Source: Streptomyces sp. 7-21
Lineage (GTDB): Bacteria > Actinomycetota > Actinomycetes > Streptomycetales > Streptomycetaceae
Direction: 5' to 3'
Length of the DNA stretch: 64,000 bases
Assembly: GCF_016741785.1 (NCBI RefSeq)
Contig: NZ_JAERRL010000004.1
Location: 1 to 64,000, forward strand
Positions 1 through 8,100 of this stretch are shown piece by piece; the first letter of the stretch is position 1, and every line of letters starts with the position of its first letter. The notes under the pieces are model-generated. The model saw nothing but the letters and a program-made list of their open reading frames with translations, ran no database searches and was not told where the DNA came from. The translations under genes and the position numbers were made by a program.

Positions 1-1
1 G

Positions 2-259
2 CAGATGCGCCGCATGATCCGGCTGGAGTCGGTCGTCATCGCGCTGTTCGGCGCGCTGCTGGGCCTGGGGCTCGGCCTGGCCTGGGGTGCCGCGGGGCAG
101 CGGCTGATGGCGCTGGAGGGCATGCCCGTGCTGGAGATTCCGTGGGGCACGATCATCGCGGTCTTCATCGGCTCCGCGGTCGTCGGCCTGCTGGCCGCGC
201 TGCTCCCCGCCTTCCGCGCGGGCCGGATGAACGTGCTCGCGGCCATCGCGACGGAGTGA
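2..259 (+). CDS. FtsX-type ABC transporter permease, C-terminal end (5' truncated by window)
   Basis: The visible 85 residues hold two hydrophobic segments (around residues 10-30 and 48-70) separated by a short polar stretch. They end in the PAFRAGRMNVLAAIATE tail typical of FtsX/MacB-type permeases (the usual PARRAARLDPVEAL-like ending). The gene starts upstream of the window, and the reading frame is open from base 2. The family forms the membrane half of ABC exporters or of cell-wall-hydrolase regulators, with an ATPase usually encoded next door, here outside the window. A strong stem-loop follows 24 bases after the stop. Substrate unknown. Confidence 0.8.
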   Translation, partial: QMRRMIRLESVVIALFGALLGLGLGLAWGAAGQRLMALEGMPVLEIPWGTIIAVFIGSAVVGLLAALLPAFRAGRMNVLAAIATE

Positions 260-282
260 CCGCCGCCCGGAGGTGAACGAAA

Positions 283-319
283 AACGGGGCCGGTGACCCG
301 CGCGGTCACCGGCCCCGTT
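283..319. terminator. Bidirectional intrinsic terminator between convergent genes
   Basis: A 16-bp perfect inverted repeat (283-298 with 304-319, arm AACGGGGCCGGTGACC) with a 5-base loop. On the minus strand it is followed by five T residues (A run at 280-284 on plus), so it is a proper U-tailed terminator for the methyltransferase and also serves the ABC permease on the plus strand. Confidence 0.85.
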
Positions 320-369
320 GCGGGTGTGCGGGCCAGGAGGCCCGGAACGGTCCGGAACGGGCCGGGCGG

Positions 370-1200
370 TCAGGGCTTGCGGGCCACGCCGCCGTAGGCG
401 TCCACGGGCGGCGCGACGACCTCCTCCGGGCCGTCGGGGCGCCAGTCGGTGACGCGGACGACGCCGGGCTCGACCAGCTCCAGCCCTTCGAACGCGGCCT
501 CGACCTCGGCGACGGTGCGCACGTAGTAGGGGACGGCGCCGCTGTTGCGGTAGTCCTCCTGGGCCCGGAGCATCGCCTCGCTGGTGGAGGTGCCGTCGTA
601 GTGGACCAGGTAGCTGCCGGAGGGCAGGCCGCCGAGGTAGCGCCGGATGAGGTCCTTCACCTCGGCGATGTCCTCGATGTGTCCCATGATGCCCATAAGG
701 ACGAGCGCGACCGGCTGGCTGAGGTCGAGGGTCTTCGCCGCGCGGCGCAGGATCTCCTCCGGCTCGCGCACGTCGGCGTCGAGGTAGTCGGTGGCGCCCT
801 CGGGTGAGGACTTCAGCAGCGCGCTGGCGTGGGCCAGCACCAGCGGGTCGTTGTCGACGTACACGATGCGCGCGGTCGGGTCGGCCTGCTGGGCCACCTC
901 GTGGGTGTTGCCGGCGGTCGGCAGCCCGGTGCCCACGTCCAGGAACTGGCGCACCCCCTGCTCGTTGACGAGGAAGCGCACCGCCCGGCCCAGGAAGCGG
1001 CGGGAGCAGCGGGCGACGTCCACCAGCCCCGGGTGGTGCGCCTTGATGTACTCCCCGACCTCCTGGTCCGGTGCGTAGTTGTCCTTGCCGCCCAGCATGT
1101 AGTTCCAGAAGCGGGCGGAATGGGGCACCGAGGTGTCGATGTGGGGAACGGCGGGGCGGGTGTCAGCGGGGGGAACGCCTTCGTCCGTCACAGGAACCAC
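370..1200 (-). CDS. SAM-dependent methyltransferase, DUF574 (Methyltransf_19) family
   Basis: 276 aa, full length for this actinomycete-specific family. The N-terminal RFWNYMLGGKDNYAPD motif is diagnostic. The SAM-binding segment FLDVGTGLPTAGNTHEV follows near residue 85, then an acidic strand (YVDNDP) and a VLMGIMGHI segment. The family is usually annotated SAM-dependent methyltransferase, but its substrate is not known to me. The GTG start at 1200 is the first possible codon after an in-frame stop; the ribosome-binding site is weak. Downstream is the shared terminator. Upstream (higher coordinates) lies a regulator remnant, so it probably has its own promoter. Confidence 0.85.
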   Translation of the reverse strand: MVPVTDEGVPPADTRPAVPHIDTSVPHSARFWNYMLGGKDNYAPDQEVGEYIKAHHPGLVDVARCSRRFLGRAVRFLVNEQGVRQFLDVGTGLPTAGNTHEVAQQADPTARIVYVDNDPLVLAHASALLKSSPEGATDYLDADVREPEEILRRAAKTLDLSQPVALVLMGIMGHIEDIAEVKDLIRRYLGGLPSGSYLVHYDGTSTSEAMLRAQEDYRNSGAVPYYVRTVAEVEAAFEGLELVEPGVVRVTDWRPDGPEEVVAPPVDAYGGVARKP

Positions 1201-1209
1201 TCATTTCGT

Positions 1210-1490
1210 TCAATTGCTACTCGGAACGCGCGGGTTGTGCCCCGAACGATCAGCCGCGCTCCATCGAAACACGAGGGAGGGCCAGTTGGCCATCGGCCCC
1301 GTCGGCTCGCGCACGACCAGACGCGGCTCATCGATGGCCGGCGCCTCGCCGGCCGGCTCGCCCGGGCAGCCGCAGCATGGCGAGGGCGGCGCCGCGGCCC
1401 AGCCCTGTCAAATCCTGCCGGACGGTGGTCAGCCGGGGCTGGAGCAGCTCGCCCAGCGGCAGGCCGTCGCACATCCCCGCTGCCCGGTCC
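1210..1490 (-). pseudogene. Degraded C-terminus of a LacI-type transcriptional regulator
   Basis: The minus strand encodes the characteristic end of a LacI-family sensor domain in two frames. One frame gives LLQPRLTTVRQDLTGLGRG and a following LAMLRLPG (compare the family's S-P-P-L-T-T-V-R-Q-D, G-R-A-A). After a one-base shift in a CCCGGG run near 1363-1370, the next frame gives EPAGEAPAIDEPRLVVREPTG, the usual LacI ending R-L-V-V-R-E-S-T. The frame runs to a TGA at 1212-1210. No HTH or N-terminal sensor domain is present; purB follows immediately upstream. So this is a truncated and frameshifted relic, not a gene. The similarity is by eye. Confidence 0.65.
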
Positions 1491-1509
1491 GTGCGCCGGG
1501 CGGCGGCCG

Positions 1510-2949
1510 TCAGAGAATCTCGCCCGGCGCGTAGGCCGCCGCCTGCGGGTACCGGCGGGTGACCTCCTCGATCCGGGACACCACGTCGGCGACCTGCCGC
1601 TCGGCGGCACCGGTGAACGACAGCCGGTCGTCCATCAGCGCCGCCAGGGCGGGCCGGTCCAGCGGCAGCCGCGGGTCGGCGGCCAGGCGGTCGAGCAGGT
1701 CGTTGCCGGCGGCGCCCTCGCGCAGCCGCAGCGCCGCCGCCACCGCGTGCTCCTTGATCGCCTCGTGCGCCGTCTCCCGGCCCACTCCGGCGCGCACGGC
1801 CGCCATCAGCACCTTCGTCGTCGCCAGGAACGGCAGGTAGCGCTCCAGCTCGCGCTCCACCACCGGGCCGAAGACGCCGAACTCGTCCAGCACCGTCAGG
1901 AACGTCTCGGCCAGCCCGTCGAACGCGAAGAAGGCGTCCGGCAGCGCCACGCGCCGCACCACGGAGCAGGCCACGTCGCCCTCGTTCCACTGGCCGCCCG
2001 CCAGCTCGCCCGCCATCGAGGCGTAGCCGCGCAGCACGACGGCCAGGCCGTTCACGCGCTCGCAGGAGCGGGTGTTCATCTTGTGGGGCATCGCGGAGGA
2101 GCCGACCTGCCCGGCGCGGAAGCCCTCGGTCACCAGGTCCTGGCCGGCCATCAGCCGGATCGTGGTCGCCAGCGAGGACGGGCCCGCCGCGAGCTGCACC
2201 AGCGCCGTCACCGCCTCGTAGTCCAGCGACCGGGGGTACACCTGGCCGACCGACGTCAGCGTCCGCTGGAAGCCCAGGTGCTCCGCCACCCGCCGTTCCA
2301 GCTCCGCCAGCCGCTCCGCGTCGCCGCCCAGCAGGTCCAGCATGTCCTGCGCGGTGCCGACGGGGCCCTTGATGCCGCGCAGCGGGTACCGCGCCAGCAG
2401 GTCCTCCAGCCGCCCGAGCGCGGCCAGCAGCTCCTCGGCGGCCGAGGCGAACCGCTTGCCCAGGGTCGTGGCCTGCGCGGGCACGTTGTGCGAGCGGCCG
2501 GTCATCACGAGCGCCGCGTGTTCCGCCGCCCGCCGCCCCAGGCGCGCCAGCAGCGCCACCGCGCGGTCCCGGGCCAGTTCAAGCGACTGCCGGATCTGGA
2601 GCTGCTCGACGTTCTCGGTGAGGTCCCGGGAGGTCATGCCCTTGTGGATCTGCTCGTGCCCGGCCAGGGCGTTGAACTCCTCGATCCGGGCCTTCACGTC
2701 GTGCCGGGTGATCCGCTCGCGCGCCGCGATCGACGCCAGGTCCACCCGCTCGGCGACCGCCTCGTACGCCTCGATCGCCTCGCCGGGCACCGCCACGCCG
2801 AGGTCGCGCTGGGCGCGCAGCACCGCGATCCACAGGCGGCGCTCCAGCACCACCTTGTGCTCGGGTGACCACAGCCGCGCCAGCGGCGGCGATGCGTAGC
2901 GGTTGGCCAGAACGTTCGGAATGCGCGGCTTGCCGGTCACCTCAGTCAC
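1510..2949 (-). CDS. purB: Adenylosuccinate lyase
   Basis: 479 aa, normal length. It catalyses two fumarate-releasing steps of purine synthesis (SAICAR to AICAR, adenylosuccinate to AMP). The fumarase/aspartase-superfamily signature GSSAMPHKMN is present near residue 281, with the SHNVPAQ and TSRDLTENVEQ segments expected of PurB. The GTG start at 2949 (VTEVTGKPRIPNVLANRY) is preceded by a GTAGGAT ribosome-binding site about 10 bases upstream; the reading frame stays open further upstream but without family similarity. In S. coelicolor I recall purB far from mfd, so its presence here, beside a regulator relic and an accessory locus, may reflect rearrangement or a second copy. Confidence 0.95.
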   Translation of the reverse strand: MTEVTGKPRIPNVLANRYASPPLARLWSPEHKVVLERRLWIAVLRAQRDLGVAVPGEAIEAYEAVAERVDLASIAARERITRHDVKARIEEFNALAGHEQIHKGMTSRDLTENVEQLQIRQSLELARDRAVALLARLGRRAAEHAALVMTGRSHNVPAQATTLGKRFASAAEELLAALGRLEDLLARYPLRGIKGPVGTAQDMLDLLGGDAERLAELERRVAEHLGFQRTLTSVGQVYPRSLDYEAVTALVQLAAGPSSLATTIRLMAGQDLVTEGFRAGQVGSSAMPHKMNTRSCERVNGLAVVLRGYASMAGELAGGQWNEGDVACSVVRRVALPDAFFAFDGLAETFLTVLDEFGVFGPVVERELERYLPFLATTKVLMAAVRAGVGRETAHEAIKEHAVAAALRLREGAAGNDLLDRLAADPRLPLDRPALAALMDDRLSFTGAAERQVADVVSRIEEVTRRYPQAAAYAPGEIL

Positions 2950-3239
2950 GTGACCGGATCCTACCGCCCCGCACGGAACGTGACGGACTGCGATGATCCG
3001 GCCATGTGCCGTGACCGGCTGGTTGGGCCTGGTCAGGACGCATCCGGCAGGAACGGGCGGCCGCCGCGTGTGCGGAAGTAATGGCGCGGGCGCGGAGTAA
3101 ATGCTCTGCCGGAACTGGCTAATACCTTGCGGTAAACGGGAGTCGCTCGTTTGCAACAGGCATGTAACCGCAGCTCTGATCAGAGTTCGCACGTGCTACC
3201 TTACGCTAACTCGCATATCCTGCGGTCAGTTGGGAACAC
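2950..3239. promoter_or_regulatory. Divergent intergenic region purB / ECF sigma gene
   Basis: 290 bases without a gene. It must carry promoters for purB (minus) and the sigma gene (plus). A perfect 12-bp palindrome CTCTGATCAGAG lies at 3174-3185, and a TACCTT box at 3197-3202 could be a -10 for the sigma gene; no convincing -35 was found. The composition is noticeably less GC-rich than the genes. Confidence 0.4.
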
Positions 3240-3857
3240 ATGCGAAAACACCCTGCTCATGCGTCCCGTTCCGCTCCGGCGTCCGCAGCACAGCAGGCGC
3301 CGCCTTCCGTAGCCTTCGCGCAAGCAGCGCGACATACCTCTCCGCCCGCCGCTTCTGCCCCCACGGCCGAGCGTTACCGCTCCCGCCTGCTGCGGTACGT
3401 CAGCCGGCTGACAGCGGGCGACCGGCACCGCGCCGAAGACATCGTGCAGGAGACGATGCTCCGGGCCTGGCTGGCCCGGGCCGAATTCGAAAGGGCCAGC
3501 GGCTCGAAGCGCGACGAGGACCACCTCGCGGCCTGGCTGCACATCGTCGCCCGCAACCTCGCCGTCGACGCCCGGCGCCGCGACCGCACCGTGCCCGTGG
3601 GCATCGTGCCCCCCGCCCTGCTCTACCGGGAGGCCGACTCCGGCACCCCGGCCGCCGACACGGTGCTCGACCGCCTCATGCTGGTCCGTGCGCTGCGCCG
3701 CCTCAGCCCGCACCACCGTGACGTCCTCGCCCACGTGCACCTGTACGACAGGTCGCGTGAGGAGACGGCCCGGCTGCTGGGCGTGCCGAAGGGAACCGTC
3801 AAGTCCCGCCTGCATTACGCCCTGGCCGCCCTGCGCACGGAGCTGCCCGCCGCATGA
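3240..3857 (+). CDS. ECF-family RNA polymerase sigma factor
   Basis: 205 aa. After a Pro/Ala/Ser-rich N-terminal extension of about 42 residues comes sigma region 2 (RYRSRLLRYVSRLTAGD with AEDIVQETMLRAW), then the conserved AWLHIVARNLAVDARRR segment. Region 4 holds LSPHHRDVLAHVHLYDRS and the HTH ETARLLGVPKGTVKSRL. It resembles the SigK/SigL-like ECF factors that normally have a zinc-binding anti-sigma partner, but none is adjacent. The next gene overlaps by 4 bases (ATGA) and encodes a membrane protein, which could be an unrelated-fold regulator. Position at the head of the T7SS locus suggests it controls that locus; this is inference. Confidence 0.88.
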   Translation: MRKHPAHASRSAPASAAQQAPPSVAFAQAARHTSPPAASAPTAERYRSRLLRYVSRLTAGDRHRAEDIVQETMLRAWLARAEFERASGSKRDEDHLAAWLHIVARNLAVDARRRDRTVPVGIVPPALLYREADSGTPAADTVLDRLMLVRALRRLSPHHRDVLAHVHLYDRSREETARLLGVPKGTVKSRLHYALAALRTELPAA

Positions 3858-5140
3858 GAAACGTCGATCCGTTCGAGTTCATCAGCCGCCACCAGGACAC
3901 GATCTTCCGGATACTCGGAATCCTCGCCGCGCTCCTGGCGGCTTTTTTGCTTGTACGGCACCTGGCGATGCGCCTGGGCGGCTGGCGCGCCGCGTACCGG
4001 CGCGTGCGCCGGGAGATCGCCATCACCTTCCACGCCTGGGCCGCGCCCCCGCGCGCCTGGCTGCGGCACCGGCGCTCGCTGCGGCACCTGGTGCGCGGCC
4101 TCGGCTCTCCCGAGACGTGGCGCGACAGCGAACGCGCCGTCGCCGCCGCCCGGCAGGCGGGCGGTTCGCCCTACGCCGTGCTGGTGGACGACGTCGCCGT
4201 CACCGTGCTGCTGGCCGGCCGCGCCCCTGAGCCGCCCGAGGACGAGCCGTGGTGGGTGGTGGAGGACAAAGCGGGCGTGGGGGACGACGCCCCCAACCGG
4301 TGGACGGTGGCCCGCGCCGACCTGCCGCCGGTGGTGCCCGACCCCGAGCGGCTGCCGCCGGTGCTGGTCGCCGTCGGCGAGACCGGCGGCCGCTGCGTCC
4401 TGCTCGATGTGGCCACCGGGCCGACGACCCTGTGCGCCGAGGGCGACCACCGCTCCTCCGTCGCGCTCCACCAGGCCGTGGCGGCCCAGCTGGACGCCCG
4501 GCTGCCGGAGGGGATGGTCGTCGTCGCCGAGGGCGTGCACCCCCGCTTCCCGGGCCAGCCGGTGCGCCTCGCCTACCGCGAGGCGCAGAAGCTGCGCCCC
4601 CGCCACGGCCTGGTGCCCGTGCTGGTGGCGGCCGAACTGCCCGACCCGGTGCCGCCGGAGCTGACGGCGCCGCCCGGGGAGCAGCCCTCCCTGCGGCTGC
4701 TGCTGCTCGGGCCCGGACGCGGCTACACCCGCACGCTGCTGAGCGACCGTCACGGCCAGATCGCCGTGGTCGGCACCCCGCTGCTGGTGGCGGGCAACGC
4801 CCTCGGCCGCGCGATCGCCAGGGTGCTGCGCGCCATCCCGCCGGTGCTGCCGCCCGCGCCCCCGTTCAGCGGCGTCGACCCCGTGCGGGTGTTCGCGGAG
4901 CCGGAGGAGGAGAGCGAGGACGCGGAGACCGTGCTGACGCCGCAGGCCACGGTGCCGCGGCCGCCCGCCGCCGAGGCGGACGCCGAGGACGAGGCCCGGG
5001 AGACCGCCGGTGCGCCCGCCCCCCAGTCCGAGGCCGAGAACGCCGGAACGGACGAGGAGACCGCGCCCGGTGCCGGGGCCGGCGCCCCCGCCGGGGCATC
5101 CGGCCGGGGCACGCCGCCCGCCCGTTCCGCCCGCACCTGA
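3854..5140 (+). CDS. Single-pass membrane protein of the T7SS locus, unknown function
   Basis: 428 aa. One clear transmembrane helix near residues 19-37 (RILGILAALLAAFLLVRHL) with a short N-terminal tail and a basic stretch after it. The remainder is a soluble region of two alpha/beta-looking parts (residues about 95-230 and 230-335), ending in an acidic Pro/Ala/Glu-rich tail (340-428). It overlaps the sigma gene by 4 bases and is followed 33 bases later by the EccC-like ATPase, so all three are probably co-transcribed. I do not recognise a named family. Possible roles are a membrane component replacing EccB/EccE, or a regulator of the sigma factor. Both are guesses from position. Confidence 0.7.
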   Translation: MRNVDPFEFISRHQDTIFRILGILAALLAAFLLVRHLAMRLGGWRAAYRRVRREIAITFHAWAAPPRAWLRHRRSLRHLVRGLGSPETWRDSERAVAAARQAGGSPYAVLVDDVAVTVLLAGRAPEPPEDEPWWVVEDKAGVGDDAPNRWTVARADLPPVVPDPERLPPVLVAVGETGGRCVLLDVATGPTTLCAEGDHRSSVALHQAVAAQLDARLPEGMVVVAEGVHPRFPGQPVRLAYREAQKLRPRHGLVPVLVAAELPDPVPPELTAPPGEQPSLRLLLLGPGRGYTRTLLSDRHGQIAVVGTPLLVAGNALGRAIARVLRAIPPVLPPAPPFSGVDPVRVFAEPEEESEDAETVLTPQATVPRPPAAEADAEDEARETAGAPAPQSEAENAGTDEETAPGAGAGAPAGASGRGTPPARSART

Positions 5141-5173
5141 CCCTGACACCCCCGAACCCGGTTGGACCACCGC

Positions 5174-8100
5174 GTGAAGCTGACCGTCACCACCGCCGAC
5201 CCGCAGGGACGGCGGACCGACCACCTGCTCGACCTGCCCCGGGACGCGACGGTGGCCGAACTGGCCGCCGCCCTCCACACGCCCCGCCTCTTCCTCGGCG
5301 ACCAGCCGCTCGACGCCGACGCCCCGCTGGGCGTGGGCGGCGTGCGGGACGGCGCCCTGCTGGGCCTGGGCGCCCCCGTCCCGCCGCTGCCCCGCGCGGC
5401 CGACGCCTGGCGCCCGCCCGCGAGCGACCCGGTCCTGGTCGAACTCCGCCACGTCTCCGGCCCCGGCGCCGGCCGGGTATGGCGGCTCGGCCCCGGCAGT
5501 TACGAAGCCGGGACCGACCGCAGCTGCGTCATCCGCCTCGCCGAGGACGGCGACGAGCCGAGCAGCACGCCCGGCGAGGGACAGGGCGGGGCGCCCGCCG
5601 CCGGCGTGTGGATCACCGTCCGCGACGACGGCAGCGTCACGTTCCGGCTGCCCGCGGACGCCGACCCCGACCGCTGCGGCCTGCGCAGCCTCACCCCGCC
5701 GCCGCCCGTCGACGAGGAGACCGGCACCCCGCTGACCGACGAAGAACCCGAGGGCCGGCAGGACGGCGGACCCGGCGGCCACAGCGAGGAGCCGCCGCCT
5801 GCCGGGCCCGACGGCCTGCCGCAGCCGCCGCCGCTGCCGCCGCCCGGCCAGCTGCCGCCGCCCGACGACGGCTCCGTGGCGTGGCCGCCCTACGCCGACC
5901 TCGCGCTCGGCGACCACCTGCTGCGGATCACCGACCCGTCCGAGCCGGACGCCGCGGTGAAGCTGTCGGCGGACGCCATGACCGTCGAGTACAGCCGCCC
6001 GCCCCGCCTGACGCCCCATCTGGACGCGGAGAACATCAACCTCCCCGGGCCGCCCGCGCCCGCCGGGCCCCGCCCGTTCCCCTTCATGATGATGATGTCC
6101 CCGCTCGTCATGGGGATGGCCATGGTGGCGCTGTTCCGGTCGCTGTACTTCATGGTCCTCATCGTCTTCACCCCGCTGATGGCCCTCGGCAACTGGCTGA
6201 CCGGCCGCCGCTCCAACCGCAAGCGCTATGAGGAACAGCTGCGCCGCTACCGGCTGCGCCGCGCTGCCCTGGAACTGGAGATCCGGCGCGCCACCGTCGA
6301 GGAGCGGTACCAGCGCAACGAGACGTCCCCCGACCCGGCGGCCGTCCTGCTCGCCGCCTCCGGCCCCGGCCACCAGCTGTGGGAGCGGCGGCGCCACCAC
6401 CCCGACTACCTCGCCATCCGCCTGGGCACCGTCGCCCGCGCCTCGCTGAAGCGGATCAGCGACCAGGCGCGGGAGTCGAACCACCGGCAGGTCAACTGGC
6501 GGCTCGCGGACGTGCCGATCGGCCTGGACCTGCCCGAGCTGGGCGTCATCGGCATCACCGGCGACGCCCCCGCCGCCCGCGCCGTGCTGCGCTGGGCCGT
6601 CGCCCAGTCCGCCGTGCTGCACAGCCCGCGCGACCTGCGGATCGTGATCCTCACCGACGCCGAGCACGCGGAGGACTGGGCCTGGACACGCTGGCTGCCG
6701 CACCTGCGCCCGGTCCGCGGCGGCCCCCACGCGCCGCTGGTCGCCCTGGGCAACGATCCGGCGTCCACCGCCCGCCGGGTGAGCGAGCTGCTCGCCGACC
6801 TCCAGACCCGGGCCGCCGCCAGCTCCGGCCGCCGCACGGCGCCGGCCGAGCCCGACGTGCTGGTCGTGGTGGACGGCGCGTGGCGGATGCGCGACGTGCC
6901 GGGCCTGGTGCAGGTGCTCAGCCAGGGCCCGCGGGTGCGGATGTTCAGCCTCTGCCTGGACGCGCGCGAGAGCCTGCTGCCGGAGGAGTGCGCCGCCGTC
7001 GTCACCGCCTCGGGGAACCGGCTGACCGTGCGCAGCTCCGGCACCCCGGCCGTCACCGGCGTGCGCGCCGACCAGACCGACCCCGAGTGGTGCGAGGAGG
7101 TGGCGCGCGCCCTGGCGCCGGTGCGGGACGTGACGGTGGACGCGGACGGCGGGCTGCCGCCGGAGGTGAGGCTGCTGCCGCTGATCGGCCAGGAGCCGCC
7201 CGAGCCGGCCGCGCTGGTGCGCGGCTGGCAGCGGCAGCCGGCGTCCACGGCGTTCGTCGTCGGCGCGGGCTACGACGGCCCGGCCGTCCTGGACCTCGCC
7301 GCGGACGGGCCGCACGGCCTGATCGGCGGCACCACCGGCTCCGGCAAGTCGGAGCTGCTCCAGACGATGATCGCCTCGCTGGCCGCCGCGAACCGGCCGG
7401 ACGAGCTGACGTTCGTGCTCATCGACTACAAGGGCGGCAGCGCCTTCCGCGAGTGCGCCGAACTGCCGCACACCCTCGGCATGATCACCGACCTCGACGG
7501 CCACCTGGTGCAGCGTGCCCTGGCGTCGCTGGACGCCGAGCTGAAGCGCCGGGAGCGGCTGCTGGCGAAGGCCGGGGTGAAGGACCACCGCGACTACCGG
7601 GCCAAGCGCGCCCGCGATCCGCAGCTGCCGCCGCTGCCGCGGCTGCTGCTGGTGATCGACGAGTTCGCCACGCTGGTGCGCGAACTGGTCGAGTTCGTGC
7701 CCGGCCTGATCAGCCTCGCGCAGCGCGGCCGTTCCCTTGGCCTGCACCTGCTGCTCGCCACGCAGCGGCCCGCCGGGGCGGTGAGCAACGAGATCCGCGC
7801 CAACACCAACCTCCGCATCGCGCTGCGCGTCACCGACCGCACCGAGAGCCAGGACATCATCAACTCCTCGGCCGCCGCCGGGATCTCACCGGCGACGCCC
7901 GGCCGCGCCATGGTCCGGCGCGGCGAGGGCCCGCCGATGCCGTTCCAGACCGCCTTCGTCGGGGCCGAGCGCCCCGTGCCGGGCGACGGCGAGGCCGAGC
8001 CGGATCCGGGCCGCGAGCGGCGGCGCCCGGTGCGGGCCGCCCAGGTGGGCTGGGGTGAACTCGGCCGCCCCGTCGCGCTGCCCGAGACCGCGGACGAGCC

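Noticed and set aside
829..2868. 679-codon plus-strand frame across the methyltransferase and purB
   Set aside because: Antisense to two well-supported genes, His/Arg/Gln-rich with no family similarity.
3815..7747. Very long minus-strand open frame (1310 codons) opposite the membrane protein and eccC
   Set aside because: Composition is Arg/Gly/His/Gln-rich with no domains; it is the antisense shadow expected at this GC content. The plus-strand genes have clear domains and GC codon bias.
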